Positions 28,150 to 37,128 of a DNA stretch of 64,000 nucleotides are shown here, piece by piece. Positions within the stretch are counted from its first letter, which is position 1. Each line of letters opens with the position of its first letter. Origin of the DNA: an uncultured Verrucomicrobiota bacterium (GTDB lineage: Bacteria > Verrucomicrobiota > Verrucomicrobiia > Opitutales > Opitutaceae). The position numbers and the translations under genes were made by a program. The notes beneath the pieces were generated by a model. The model was not told the DNA's origin. It worked only from the letters and a program-made list of their open reading frames with translations, and ran no database searches. The stretch covers positions 1 through 64,000 of the forward strand of contig CAIRBK010000083.1 of the NCBI GenBank assembly GCA_903876795.1, given 5' to 3'.

Positions 28150-28339
28150 ACAGCAGCCGAAGCTACGCGAAAATGAATGTGAAAAGAGAGTGAGTGGTGT
28201 TCGGTGGTGGGTCGCCAAGCGTGGCCGGCTGCGTTACCGTCTTCATGCAAACCGCCGCTGGCAAGTCTTACCCTTCACCGGTCAATGCCCCCGCCTTCCG
28301 AGTCGGCAACCCGGGTTTCAGGGGGCACACCCGGCCGAT
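28150..28339. other. Gap between the inverted repeat and ccoI
   Basis: There is no gene and no convincing signal. Together with 27931-28032 this is the boundary between the restriction-modification genes and the cbb3 assembly genes. Confidence 0.4.
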
Positions 28340-30697
28340 TCAAACCGGAGACGACAGCCGCCAGGCACGACGCATCCCCCAGCCCACGATGGCCAGCGTG
28401 GCCAGCGAACTGAGCGGCATCAGGATCGCGGCCACCAGCGGGTTCATCCGCCCCGACACCGCCAACCCGACGGCAAGCAGGTTGTAGGCGACCATAAAGA
28501 CCAGCAGCGCCATCTGCGTGCGGTGACGGGCGTCGTTGATTTCGAGCAACACCCGGATGCCCGCGATGCCTCGCCCGAGGTAATAAAAATCCGCCTTCTG
28601 TTCGAGCACGCCGCGGTGCACGACCGGCGTGCCCCGGCACAGCGCCCGGTCAAACGCCAGGCTGTCGTTGGCGCCGTCGCCCAGCATGAGCGCTTCGGGG
28701 TGTTGCCCGAACCATTCGGCTTTTTCAACGGGCGTGAGCTCAGCGTAGCCGTTGTCTAGCGGCAGACCGAGTTCGCGCATGAGTTTTTGCACCTTTTCAC
28801 GGCGGTCCCCGCTCAGCACGACCACCTGCAACCCGCGCCTCGAAAGCGCCGCAAGCTCCTCGCGGGCATCCTCCCGGGCGGTGTCGGCAAAACGGAAACG
28901 CGCCCGTATCCGATCGTGGAAAGCCAGCACCACGTCGCCTCCGCCGGTCGTTTCCCCGGCCCTCCATCCCGAGCGGCCCAGCGACCAACCGCCCGACTCC
29001 ACACCCATCCCGATCGATTCCTCCACCGCTCCCGCCAACGCCTCCGCCTGCCCCTGCGCCAGCAGCGATTCGTGGAGAGACCGGCTGACCGGGTGCGGGT
29101 TGTCGCGCACCAGCGCCAGCAACGCCGCGCGGGCGTCGGGGGCGAGTTCATCGAGTGCCCCGGGATTCTGCAACACGGGCGTCTCCAGCGTCAGCGTGCC
29201 GGTCTTGTCGAACACCACCGTGCGCACCTGCCGGAGGCGCGACCACAGATCGGTCGCGCGTACAAACACCCCGCTGCGGCGCAGCGCCACCGTGGCCACC
29301 TCCTCGGCCAGCGGAAACGCCAGTCCGAGCGCGCACGGACACGACACCACCAGCACCGCCGTGACCACCGCGCCCGCCTGCAATCCGTCGCCGGTCGCCA
29401 GCAGCCAGCCTGCCCCGGCCAGCGCGGCCACTGCCAAAATCACCACGAGATAACAGCGGATCACCCGCTCGATCAGCCGGTGGCGTCCGTCCGCGCGCAC
29501 GGTCGGCTTCAACAACTCGGCCAGCAGCGATTCACTCCATCCCTGCGTGGCCACGAGCCGGATCGGCGTGCGGCCGAGGTTCTGCGCGCCCGCCGACACC
29601 CGTTGGCCCGCCCGAAACATCCTGGGCTCGGACTCGCCGTTGATCCAGGCCAGGCTCAGGCCGGCCTCGGCGGTTTCAAGTCGCGCCTCTACCGGCACCA
29701 TCTGTCCGGTCGCCACTTCGAAGCACCGCCCTTCGCGCAAGGTCTCCGGCGACACCTCGGAGATCGCACCGTCATCCGCGATCACGCGCACCCGCGGCGC
29801 CGCAGGCTGGCGGCTGAGCAACCGGCGGCGATTGCGCTCCACCGCCACGATCTGCGCCCAGCGCCCGACCAGCATCAGCACGATGAACGCGCTCACGAAA
29901 TCGAAATAGACGTAACTTTCCTCGCCGCGCAGCCATCCGTAGAGCGACCCCGCGTAGGCGCCGACGATGCCAAGCGCGATGGGCAGGTCGATGTGCAGCA
30001 CGCGTTCCCGCAACGCCCGCACCGCCCGCGCCAGAAAATACCCGCCGCCCGCCAGCAAGCTGAGCGTCGCGAAGGCGAGCTGAAGGGTGCGGAACAGCCC
30101 CGCATACTCGGCGGTGCGCTCCATGCCGAAGTAGGCGGGCAGCGCGAACAACATCACGTTCATCGCGAAGGCCGTGCACAGGCCCACGCGACGGATGAGC
30201 ACGCGGCTCTCCGTCTGCTCGGCTTCGACCGAGCCGGCCGCACCCGTGAGATAGTTGAACTTCTGCAACGCCTGCGCGCAGGCCACCGCGTCGAAGCGGC
30301 CGCCTTCCCAAGTCCAGCGCATCTGGCCGGTCTGGGCGTTGACCTCGATGCGGCCGGCGCCGGGTTGCCTGGAGAACACTTTTTCAATGAGCCACACGCA
30401 GCCGGCGCAGGAGATGCCCTGCACTTCGAGCACGAGGTGCGGGGTGCGCCCGTTGGTGGCGGCCGCCTCGGCCTCGCGCTGCGCCTCGGCCAGCCACGCG
30501 TAGTCGCGCGGTTGGAGCAGCGCAGGATCTGCCGGGGCGGTCACCTCGTCCTTGATGCGATAGTAGGCGTCGAATCCCTCCTCGTGCACAAGGCGGTGGA
30601 CGTAGGCGCAGCCCGCGCAGCAGAAATCCCCTTTCGGCGAGGGCGCGCCGCAGTGGCGGCAGGTCGGCCTGGTCGCGGTCGGAGTGCTCACCGGCAT
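28340..30697 (-). CDS. ccoI: Copper-type P1B ATPase of the cbb3 locus (CcoI-like)
   Basis: A 785-residue ATPase. The N-terminus has a Cys-rich element (CRHCG...CCAGCAYVHRL), then a heavy-metal-associated domain with ISCAGCVWLIEKVF. Next come about eight helices with the ion-site motif SCPCALGLAF, the phosphorylation site DKTGTLT, and the hinge GDGANDS. It probably exports copper to the membrane side for CuB assembly in the oxidase. ATG 30697 lies inside the 3' end of the preceding gene, so the two are coupled. Confidence 0.9.
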   Translation of the reverse strand: MPVSTPTATRPTCRHCGAPSPKGDFCCAGCAYVHRLVHEEGFDAYYRIKDEVTAPADPALLQPRDYAWLAEAQREAEAAATNGRTPHLVLEVQGISCAGCVWLIEKVFSRQPGAGRIEVNAQTGQMRWTWEGGRFDAVACAQALQKFNYLTGAAGSVEAEQTESRVLIRRVGLCTAFAMNVMLFALPAYFGMERTAEYAGLFRTLQLAFATLSLLAGGGYFLARAVRALRERVLHIDLPIALGIVGAYAGSLYGWLRGEESYVYFDFVSAFIVLMLVGRWAQIVAVERNRRRLLSRQPAAPRVRVIADDGAISEVSPETLREGRCFEVATGQMVPVEARLETAEAGLSLAWINGESEPRMFRAGQRVSAGAQNLGRTPIRLVATQGWSESLLAELLKPTVRADGRHRLIERVIRCYLVVILAVAALAGAGWLLATGDGLQAGAVVTAVLVVSCPCALGLAFPLAEEVATVALRRSGVFVRATDLWSRLRQVRTVVFDKTGTLTLETPVLQNPGALDELAPDARAALLALVRDNPHPVSRSLHESLLAQGQAEALAGAVEESIGMGVESGGWSLGRSGWRAGETTGGGDVVLAFHDRIRARFRFADTAREDAREELAALSRRGLQVVVLSGDRREKVQKLMRELGLPLDNGYAELTPVEKAEWFGQHPEALMLGDGANDSLAFDRALCRGTPVVHRGVLEQKADFYYLGRGIAGIRVLLEINDARHRTQMALLVFMVAYNLLAVGLAVSGRMNPLVAAILMPLSSLATLAIVGWGMRRAWRLSSPV

Positions 30698-31362
30698 AAA
30701 AACTCCCCTCCTCCGGCGCTCAAACGCCAGCCGAGCACCAGCGCGGTCGCCAGCGCCAGCCCGGATTGCACGCGTGCAAGCGTCGCCGGCGCGAGCCGCA
30801 GCCGCAGCCGGCCGTAGTTGGCCTGCACCAGCCAGAGCAGCGGCGCGGTGCCGAGTCCGAATGCCAGCATGAACTCGGCCCCGCGCACCGCCGAACCGGA
30901 GAACGCCGAGATCGCGACCAGGAAATAGAGCGGGCCGCATGGCAACAGCGGCGTGGCCGCGCCCATCACCGCCGCCACGCGCAGACGCGAGCGCCCGCGC
31001 AGCGCGCCCTGCAACCGCCATTGCAGGCGGTTGAGCATCGCGAAGCGCGGCAGGTGTTTTTCCAGGCGCAGTCCCACGACCACAAAAAACGCCACCAACA
31101 CCCACGGCAACACGCCCGCCGTCGTCGCGCCCCCAAGCGCAAAGGGCAGCCGCCCCAGCCCTCCCGCCACCGCGCCGAGCGCCGTGTAGCCCGCGAGTCG
31201 CGCCGCGTGGTAAACCGTCGCCACCATCATGGGGTCGGCGCGGTCATCCTTGGCCGGAGCCAGCATGCACGCCAGGGGACCGCACATGCCGGCGCAGTGC
31301 AGGCTGGTGACGAGTCCGGCCACGAAGGCCGCCGCTGGGGTGCTGATGCCGGCCAATTCCAT
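30688..31362 (-). CDS. DsbD_2/UreH-like membrane protein of the cbb3 locus
   Basis: A 224-residue protein with six helices and the Cys-bearing motif TSLHCAGMCGPLAC near the N-terminus, then PLLPCGPLYFLVAISAF. This is the sulfite-exporter-like/DsbD_2 family regularly found between ccoG and ccoI. It is presumed to act in copper or thiol handling during oxidase assembly. ATG 31362 follows 5 bp after the preceding small gene. It overlaps ccoI by 10 bp. Confidence 0.85.
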   Translation of the reverse strand: MELAGISTPAAAFVAGLVTSLHCAGMCGPLACMLAPAKDDRADPMMVATVYHAARLAGYTALGAVAGGLGRLPFALGGATTAGVLPWVLVAFFVVVGLRLEKHLPRFAMLNRLQWRLQGALRGRSRLRVAAVMGAATPLLPCGPLYFLVAISAFSGSAVRGAEFMLAFGLGTAPLLWLVQANYGRLRLRLAPATLARVQSGLALATALVLGWRLSAGGGEFLCR

Positions 31363-31367
31363 CGGGT

Positions 31368-31523
31368 TCAACGCGGTTGCGGGCGGGTTTCGAGCGGCAC
31401 TTCGGCCGCGCGGTGTTTCGAGGCGAAGAAAAACATGGCGGTCCATGCCAGTGCCAGCAGCCCGAAGAGCACGCCGACTCCGATCCAAAGCGGGGCGCCG
31501 TCAGTTTTTTTTCCAGGTTTCAT
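31368..31523 (-). CDS. Small single-helix membrane protein between ccoG and the DsbD_2 gene
   Basis: A 51-residue frame starts with MKPGKKTDGAPLW and one membrane helix (about 13-34, IGVGVLFGLLALAWTAMFFF), then a basic tail (FASKHRAAEVPLETRP). It fills the gap between ccoG and its downstream neighbour with 2-5 bp spacings, which supports it being real. It may play a CcoS- or CcoH-like role, but it lacks the recognisable CcoS signature. Confidence 0.6.
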   Translation of the reverse strand: MKPGKKTDGAPLWIGVGVLFGLLALAWTAMFFFASKHRAAEVPLETRPQPR

Positions 31524-31525
31524 GG

Positions 31526-32962
31526 TCAGTCGCGGTGTTTGTTCCCGTGTTCGTGCTCGTCGTCGTCGAGCAGTTCTTTTTCGGGTCCGACGAAGTGTAC
31601 CGATCGTTCCAGGTAAAACGCGCCGGCTGCGTCGGCCACGCGCACCTTGAGGGTGAACTCTCCCTGGTAGTGCCGGCGCGGCATTTGCACGATCAGCGTG
31701 CGCACGTCCTCGGCCAGCGGCGCCAGCTCCACCGGGCCATCCAGGCCGGAGCGCACGAGGTGCCCGGGCGCGTCGGGCAACGTGACCACGAAACGCGCCG
31801 TCGTGTCGCGCTTGTTGACGATCCGCACCAGGAATTGGTTGCGCACCGCCTCTGCGGTCACGAAGTAAGGCGCGCCCGCGAGCCGGGTGATCGCCAGGTT
31901 GGCCGGACGGACCGTGGACAACGCCCAGGTCGCCACCGAGGCTCCGACGGCCAGAAGCAGCAGGTAAACATAGATGCGCGGCCGCAACCAGCGGGTGCGC
32001 TGGCCGTGGAAGCCCGCCGTCGAGTCGTAGCGCACGAGACCGCGCGGCCGCTTGACCTTGTCCATGACCTCGTCACACGCGTCGATGCAGGCCGCGCAGG
32101 CGATGCACTCGATCTGGAGCCCCTGGCGTATGTCGATGCCGGTCGGGCACACCTGCACGCAGCGGTTGCAATCGATGCAGGCCCCGGCGTCGGGCGTGCC
32201 GGCTTTCCCGCGCGGCTCGCCGCGCCGGGCGTCGTAGCCGATCACCAGCGAGTGGTCGTCGATCAGCACCGACTGGAGGCGGCCGTAGGGGCAGATCACG
32301 ATGCAGAGCTGCTCGCGGAACCAGGCGAAGTTGAAATAGAGGATGCCGGTGAAAACGAATACGAACACGAACGCCGCCCAGTGGTCGCGGGGCGCATCGC
32401 TCATCATCGCCCACAATTCGGGAATCGACACGTAGTAGGCCAGGAACAGATGCGCGATCACGGCGGAAACCGCGAAAAATATCGCCTGTTTGCCTCCGCG
32501 CCGGAGGAACTTGGCGGCGGTCCACGGCGCGGCTTCGAGCCGGCGACGCGCGACGGCGTCGCCTTCGAGCCAGCGCTCGATGCGACGGTAAACGTGTTCC
32601 AAAAAAACCGTCTGCGGGCAGGCCCAGCCGCACCACACGCGGCCCAGCAGCGCCGTGATAAAGAACAGCGAAAAGCCGAGCCCGGTGATGCCGAAAAACA
32701 TCAGCCAGGTGTCCTGAAACGCCAGGGTGAAGCCGAAGAGATGAAAGCGCCGGTCGGCGATGTCCAGGAACACCGCCGGATGCCCGCCGACCGGAATCCA
32801 TGGCAAGGAAAGGTAGATCGCGATGAGCACCCATCCCGACCAACGCCGCAGGGCGGTGAAGAGACCGCGCGCGTCGGCCGGATGCAAAAACAGCCGGGAA
32901 CCGTCCTCACGAATCGTGGTGACAAAATCGCGGTTGGGACGGGGCGGAAGGGAGATGGACAT
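31526..32962 (-). CDS. ccoG: cbb3 oxidase accessory protein CcoG
   Basis: A 478-residue membrane iron-sulfur protein. It has helices with RVWCGWACPQTVFLEHVYR, then CICPYGRLQSVL-like text (CIVICPYGRLQ), and paired ferredoxin motifs CIDCNRCVQVCPTG and CIACAACIDACDEV. The C-terminal Ig-like domain ends in an acidic/His tail. CcoG is implicated in reducing copper for cbb3 assembly. It lies between ccoP and the assembly genes. Confidence 0.92.
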   Translation of the reverse strand: MSISLPPRPNRDFVTTIREDGSRLFLHPADARGLFTALRRWSGWVLIAIYLSLPWIPVGGHPAVFLDIADRRFHLFGFTLAFQDTWLMFFGITGLGFSLFFITALLGRVWCGWACPQTVFLEHVYRRIERWLEGDAVARRRLEAAPWTAAKFLRRGGKQAIFFAVSAVIAHLFLAYYVSIPELWAMMSDAPRDHWAAFVFVFVFTGILYFNFAWFREQLCIVICPYGRLQSVLIDDHSLVIGYDARRGEPRGKAGTPDAGACIDCNRCVQVCPTGIDIRQGLQIECIACAACIDACDEVMDKVKRPRGLVRYDSTAGFHGQRTRWLRPRIYVYLLLLAVGASVATWALSTVRPANLAITRLAGAPYFVTAEAVRNQFLVRIVNKRDTTARFVVTLPDAPGHLVRSGLDGPVELAPLAEDVRTLIVQMPRRHYQGEFTLKVRVADAAGAFYLERSVHFVGPEKELLDDDEHEHGNKHRD

Positions 32963-33042
32963 GGGAACGGACTGGAAATCGTGAATCGTGAAACCACCCG
33001 CTCACGCTCGCGACCACGAGGGCGGGCGAGTGGGGTTCGGAA

Positions 33043-33579
33043 TCACGGAGCCGCATGCTTGCTCAGGATGAAGGCGGCGACCTCGGAGACCTTCTTGCCG
33101 CCGAGCACGGGGCCCCAGGCAGGCATGCCCTTGGCCAAAACGCCTTCGTTTACGGTCTTCAGGATGTCGGCGGGATTGCTCCCGTGTATCCAGACGTCGT
33201 CCACGAGGTTGGGACCGATGCCGCCGGTGAGCGCGGCATTGTGGCAACTGGCGCAGGTGGATTGGAAGGTGGCCGCACCGGCTTCGACGAAGACGGGGTT
33301 GCGGCTCATCTTCCAGAGCGTGGCGTCGTCGAGCGCGGTGGCGGAGGAGGCGATCTTCTCGGCCTCGATGCGCTGCATCTCGGCGGCCAGGCGCGTCTCG
33401 TCGTTGGCGCGAGCGAAATGCTGCGTGGCCATCCAGTAGATGATCGCGAAGACGATGCTGGCGTAGAGCGTGATCAACCACCAGTTGGGCAGACGGCGGT
33501 CGTATTCGGCGATGCCGTCAAAGACGTGCGCGCGGATCGGGTCCTCGCCTGGTTTTTGATCGGGTTTATTTGGATTCAT
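33043..33579 (-). CDS. ccoP: cbb3 oxidase subunit III, monohaem form
   Basis: A 178-residue protein has the typical CcoP N-terminus (HVFDGIAEYDRRLPNWWLITLY, in part) with one helix, a charged linker, and a single cytochrome c domain. That domain has CASCHNAALTGGIGPNL and a Met ligand in KGMPAWG. Classical CcoP carries two haems; here the first cytochrome domain is absent. It overlaps ccoQ by 14 bp and hands electrons to the CcoO part of CcoNO. Confidence 0.88.
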   Translation of the reverse strand: MNPNKPDQKPGEDPIRAHVFDGIAEYDRRLPNWWLITLYASIVFAIIYWMATQHFARANDETRLAAEMQRIEAEKIASSATALDDATLWKMSRNPVFVEAGAATFQSTCASCHNAALTGGIGPNLVDDVWIHGSNPADILKTVNEGVLAKGMPAWGPVLGGKKVSEVAAFILSKHAAP

Positions 33580-33751
33580 CGGTGGTGACGGCGGTTTCAG
33601 GGGCGAAGGGCAGGCTGGAGAAGCGGTCGATCTGCGGCCGCTTCATCCGCAAGGCGCGGTAAAAGATCGTCGCGTACACCGAGCCGGCGGTGATCAGGGC
33701 CACGAGCGGGAACAGGCTGACCCAGTTATCGAAAAGGAGACGGCGGAACAT
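33566..33751 (-). CDS. ccoQ: CcoQ-like small subunit of cbb3 oxidase
   Basis: A 61-residue protein with one membrane helix (about 11-33, WVSLFPLVALITAGSVYATIF in part) and a polar tail. It sits between ccoNO and ccoP, exactly where ccoQ normally lies. CcoQ stabilises the complex. The assignment relies mainly on position and topology. Confidence 0.7.
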   Translation of the reverse strand: MFRRLLFDNWVSLFPLVALITAGSVYATIFYRALRMKRPQIDRFSSLPFAPETAVTTDESK

Positions 33752-33837
33752 GGTTGTTTTAAAGAGGGCGGTTGGAGTGTGAAGACCGGCGAGTGGACGG
33801 AGTTGGATGAGTCACGGTTGGGGATGCGCGTTGCCCG

Positions 33838-36153
33838 TTACTCGCGGCCCGCTACTGTCTTCAACGGCGCGACGGTCTCGTATTTTCCGAGTTTCTGCAG
33901 GTAGGCGATGAGCGCGACGATCTCCCGGTCGGGGGCGACGTAGGCGCCGGCGGTCTTGAGGTCGGCCGCGATGGTCTTTTCCTGGGTCTCGACCAGGACG
34001 GCCAGTTCGCCCTCCTTGTACTCGGGATAGGGCACGCCGAGGAGGCGTTGCACGGCGAGCTTCGACGGCAGCGCGGCCACGTCGGTCTTCTGCGTGATCA
34101 GCCACGGGTAGTTGGGCATGTTGGAACCGGGCGAGACGTCGCGGGGATTTTCCATGTGCCGGTAGTGCCAGATATTCGGATACTTTCCGCCAAGGCGGGC
34201 CAGGTCGGGTCCGGTGCGCCGGGAGCCCCACTGGAACGGGTGGTCGTAGATCGACTCGCCGAGGCGCGAGTAGTCGCCGTAACGCAACACGTCGGGAACG
34301 AGCGTGCGGATCATCTGCGAGTGGCAGTTGTAGCAGCCCTCGCGGATAAAGATGTCGCGGCCGGCAAGTTCGAGCGGCGTGTAGGGCAGCTGACGACGGC
34401 CCTCGATGTTGTCGGGACGGTTCACCAGCGTGGTCGGGATGATCTGGATCAGGCCGCCGGCGGCGACCGCCAGGAATGTAAGGAGGGTGAACGGAAGCGC
34501 GTTGAGCAGCAGCCGGTCATACCAGGCGGCCCAGCGGCTTGTCCGCGAGCCAAAGTGAACCCAGGCCAGGAGGATGACCAGGGCGGTGCCGAAAAGGCCG
34601 CCGAGCTTGAGCAGGTCACCGCCAAACATCCAGGCGCAGGCGAAGGCGGTGCCGAAGACGGAGAACAGCACGGGCGGGTTAAAGAGCATCGAGCCGAAGC
34701 CGAGTTTTTCCTCTTCATGCACATCGGCGGTGAACACCTCGACGGTGCCGTTGACCGGCTGCGCGCCGCGCACGGTGCGGTAGAGGTTGTAGGCCAGAAG
34801 GAACCAGCCGACGAGGTAGAGCGTGCCGCCGAAGACCCGGAAGAGCATCATCGGGCGGATGGCGTTGAGCGTGTCGAGGAAGTTGGGGTAGGCCAGCACC
34901 GTGCCGTTGTCGGTCGTGGCGTTGAGCATGAGGCCCTGGGTGATGCCCGAGGTCCACATGGCGGCGACGTAGAGAAGGATGCCGACCGTCCCGAGCCAGA
35001 AGTGAAGATTGGCCAGCGACGTGGAGTGCAGGGGCTTGTTCCAGAGACGCGGCAGCAACCAATAGATCATGCCGGCGGCCATGAAGCCGTTCCAGCCGAG
35101 GGCTCCGGCGTGGACATGGCCGATGATCCAGTCGGTGTAGTGGCCGAGGGCGTTGACGGATTTGATCGAAAGCAGCGGCCCCTCGAAAGTCGCCATGCCG
35201 TAGAAGGTGACGGCGGCGGCGAAGAATTTAAGGACGGGGTCGGTGCGGAGTTTGTGCCACGCGCCGCGCAGGGTGAGCAGGCCGTTCAACATGCCGCCCC
35301 ACGACGGGGCCCAGAGCATCAGGGAGAACGTCATCCCGAGCGCCTGCAGCCAGCCGGGCAGCGCGGTGTTGAGCAGGTGGTGCGGTCCGGCCCAGATGTA
35401 GACGAAGACCAGCGACCAGAAGTGGATCACCGAAAGGCGATACGAATACACCGGACGCTCGGCCGCCTTCGGCACGAAGTAATACATGATGCCGAGGATC
35501 GGCGTGGTCAGGAAGAACGCCACGGCGTTGTGGCCGTACCACCACTGCACCAGCGCGTCCTGCACGCCGGCGAAAACCGGATACGAGTGCAGCAGGCTCG
35601 TCGGGATGGAGAGGTGGTTGACGATGTAGAGCATCGCCACGGTGATGATCGTGCCGATGTAGAACCAGATCGCGACGTACAGCGCGGGCTCGCGGCGACG
35701 GGCGAGCGTCCAGAAAAAGTTCACCGCAAAAACCACCCAGATGAACGCCACCGCGATGTTGATGGGCCAGATCAGCTCGGCGTATTCCTTGCCGCGCGAG
35801 AAACCCAGCGGGAGCGTGATCGCAGCCGCCACGATGATGAGCTGCCAGCCCCAGAAGTGGAGCTGCGAAAGGAAATCGCTGGCGAGCCGCGCCTTCACCA
35901 ACCGCTGTGTGGAGTAGTAAACGCCGGCAAACATCATGTTGCCCACGAAGGCGAAGATGACCGCGTTGGTGTGCAGCGGGCGCAGGCGCCCGAAAGTCAG
36001 CCACGGCAGGTCGAAATTGAGCCGCCAGTAGTTGAGTTGTGACGCGACGAAGACGCCCACCAGCATGCCCACCGCACCCCAGAGGACGCAGGCGAGCAGG
36101 AACTGGCGGACGATGCCGTCGTTGTATTCGATCGTGATTTTGCGGTCGGACAT
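33838..36153 (-). CDS. ccoN-ccoO: Fused cbb3 oxidase subunits I and II (CcoNO)
   Basis: A 771-residue fusion. The CcoN part (about 1-470) has all ligands at standard positions: H61 in RPLHTNAVIF, H207 in YGHNAV, H257-H258 in WAGPHHLL, and H345/H347 in GHVHAG. Two linker helices follow, then the CcoO part has haem motif CYNCHSQMIRTL and SNMPNYPWL with the Met ligand. It is the catalytic core of a proton-pumping, high-affinity oxygen reductase. ATG 36153 precedes MSDRKITIEYND. This is an intact counterpart to the ligand-less paralogue at 6292-7761. Confidence 0.93.
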   Translation of the reverse strand: MSDRKITIEYNDGIVRQFLLACVLWGAVGMLVGVFVASQLNYWRLNFDLPWLTFGRLRPLHTNAVIFAFVGNMMFAGVYYSTQRLVKARLASDFLSQLHFWGWQLIIVAAAITLPLGFSRGKEYAELIWPINIAVAFIWVVFAVNFFWTLARRREPALYVAIWFYIGTIITVAMLYIVNHLSIPTSLLHSYPVFAGVQDALVQWWYGHNAVAFFLTTPILGIMYYFVPKAAERPVYSYRLSVIHFWSLVFVYIWAGPHHLLNTALPGWLQALGMTFSLMLWAPSWGGMLNGLLTLRGAWHKLRTDPVLKFFAAAVTFYGMATFEGPLLSIKSVNALGHYTDWIIGHVHAGALGWNGFMAAGMIYWLLPRLWNKPLHSTSLANLHFWLGTVGILLYVAAMWTSGITQGLMLNATTDNGTVLAYPNFLDTLNAIRPMMLFRVFGGTLYLVGWFLLAYNLYRTVRGAQPVNGTVEVFTADVHEEEKLGFGSMLFNPPVLFSVFGTAFACAWMFGGDLLKLGGLFGTALVILLAWVHFGSRTSRWAAWYDRLLLNALPFTLLTFLAVAAGGLIQIIPTTLVNRPDNIEGRRQLPYTPLELAGRDIFIREGCYNCHSQMIRTLVPDVLRYGDYSRLGESIYDHPFQWGSRRTGPDLARLGGKYPNIWHYRHMENPRDVSPGSNMPNYPWLITQKTDVAALPSKLAVQRLLGVPYPEYKEGELAVLVETQEKTIAADLKTAGAYVAPDREIVALIAYLQKLGKYETVAPLKTVAGRE

Positions 36154-36170
36154 GGAGGAAATACGGGCGG

Positions 36171-36467
36171 TTAGTCGCGGTGCTCGGCGGCGGCGAGGGT
36201 ACCGCCGGCAACCTGGCGGGCGGCGCGCTTGCGGCAGGAATGGCAACTGCCGTTGCCTTGGCAGGCATGTCCGGGGCCGTGGACGTGCTCCGAGCGCTCG
36301 GGCCGGGCACTCACCTCGGCCGGACGCGGGGTCTCCTCCGCCAGCGGCAGCAACGCCTCGCTCTCAGCGCTGGAGAAACGACGGCGCGAGTGCTCGCGCA
36401 GAAAAAACAGGACAAAGGTGAAAACGAGGCAGAGACTTACGGCGAGGGTGAGTGTTACGACGGACAT
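36171..36467 (-). CDS. Small membrane protein with Cys/His-rich tail upstream of ccoNO
   Basis: A 98-residue protein with one N-terminal helix (about 3-23), a basic stretch, an acidic region, and a C-terminus rich in metal-type residues: HVHGPGHACQGNGSCHSCRK. It lies 17 bp upstream of ccoNO on the same strand and is probably the first gene of the cco operon. The tail could bind copper or zinc. It has topology like CcoS but not its sequence signature. Confidence 0.65.
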   Translation of the reverse strand: MSVVTLTLAVSLCLVFTFVLFFLREHSRRRFSSAESEALLPLAEETPRPAEVSARPERSEHVHGPGHACQGNGSCHSCRKRAARQVAGGTLAAAEHRD

Positions 36468-36555
36468 GGCGGTGGGTTGGCAAAGCGACGCGGGAATGGA
36501 TTCGCCGGCCAGCTTACAGGCCTTTTCGGAGGCTTTCTCCGCGCACCTTGGCGAT

Positions 36556-36578
36556 GGCTGCGCATTTTTTGTGCAGCC
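36556..36578. promoter_or_regulatory. Hairpin between divergent cco operon and unknown Cys protein
   Basis: GGCTGCGCA (36556-36564) and TGTGCAGCC (36570-36578) form a 9-bp stem with one mismatch around a T-rich centre. It lies in the intergenic region between the divergent genes starting at 36467 and 36659. It could be an operator or an attenuator-like structure. Confidence 0.35.
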
Positions 36579-36658
36579 GTGCCGGCCATGCAAAAGATGC
36601 GGATGCTTTGGCAACCCATGCGATGCGAGACGGCGGCGATACCGGCATACTGAAGGCC

Positions 36659-37111
36659 ATGAACGAGCGCAGTCTTCGCGCCTTGCTGGCCCACCGCCCC
36701 ACCCTTCGACAGTCGTGGGCGGAGCGTCTGCGCGCCGCACCCATCGCATCCCCGCTGGCCCACCCGGACACGCTGATCCACATGATGGATCGTACCCTGG
36801 ACCAGATTTTCCACGAACTGACCAATCCCGCCTCGCCGCGTCGGCGACAGCCCGCCCTCCCCAGGGATTTCTGCCGCTGCGGACACAATCCGCTGGTCGC
36901 CTACTTCTCCACCGCGAGCCTGGCCTTCCAGACCACCCTCGGGCAATGCGCCGACGAGACGCCCATCACCCGGGACGACGTCGAAGCGGTCAACCGCACT
37001 CTCAACCGCATCGCCCGGCGCGAGATCACGACGCTTTGCGCCCTCTGCCAACGCCGGGCGGAGTCAGGCGCGACCACCGCCGGCCGCCAATCCGAAGATT
37101 CACCGTCGTGA
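36659..37111 (+). CDS. Uncharacterised Cys-containing protein divergent from the cco operon
   Basis: A 150-residue soluble protein with no recognised family. Visible features are FCRCGHNPLVAYF, a later Cys in TTLGQCADE, and CALCQRR near the C-terminus, which together could bind a metal or an iron-sulfur cluster. Start ATG 36659 (MNERSLRALLAHRP) is preferred, since upstream codons are basic and without protein-like composition. Its divergent position suggests a link with oxidase regulation or assembly, but this is inference. Confidence 0.6.
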   Translation: MNERSLRALLAHRPTLRQSWAERLRAAPIASPLAHPDTLIHMMDRTLDQIFHELTNPASPRRRQPALPRDFCRCGHNPLVAYFSTASLAFQTTLGQCADETPITRDDVEAVNRTLNRIARREITTLCALCQRRAESGATTAGRQSEDSPS

Positions 37112-37128
37112 CCTCGTGTCCGTAACGC

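Noticed and set aside
31229-33439. 736-codon plus-strand open frame across the ccoG region
   Set aside because: It runs antisense to CcoG and neighbours, which have clear motifs; the translation has no family-like segments.
34048-36042. 664-codon plus-strand open frame over ccoNO
   Set aside because: It is a shadow of CcoNO; the composition is dominated by charged residues typical of antisense high-GC frames.
33838-36153. Sequence error as the cause of the ccoN-ccoO fusion
   Set aside because: The junction is a smooth two-helix linker of protein-like sequence with no lost stop signature, and fused forms are known in other bacteria.
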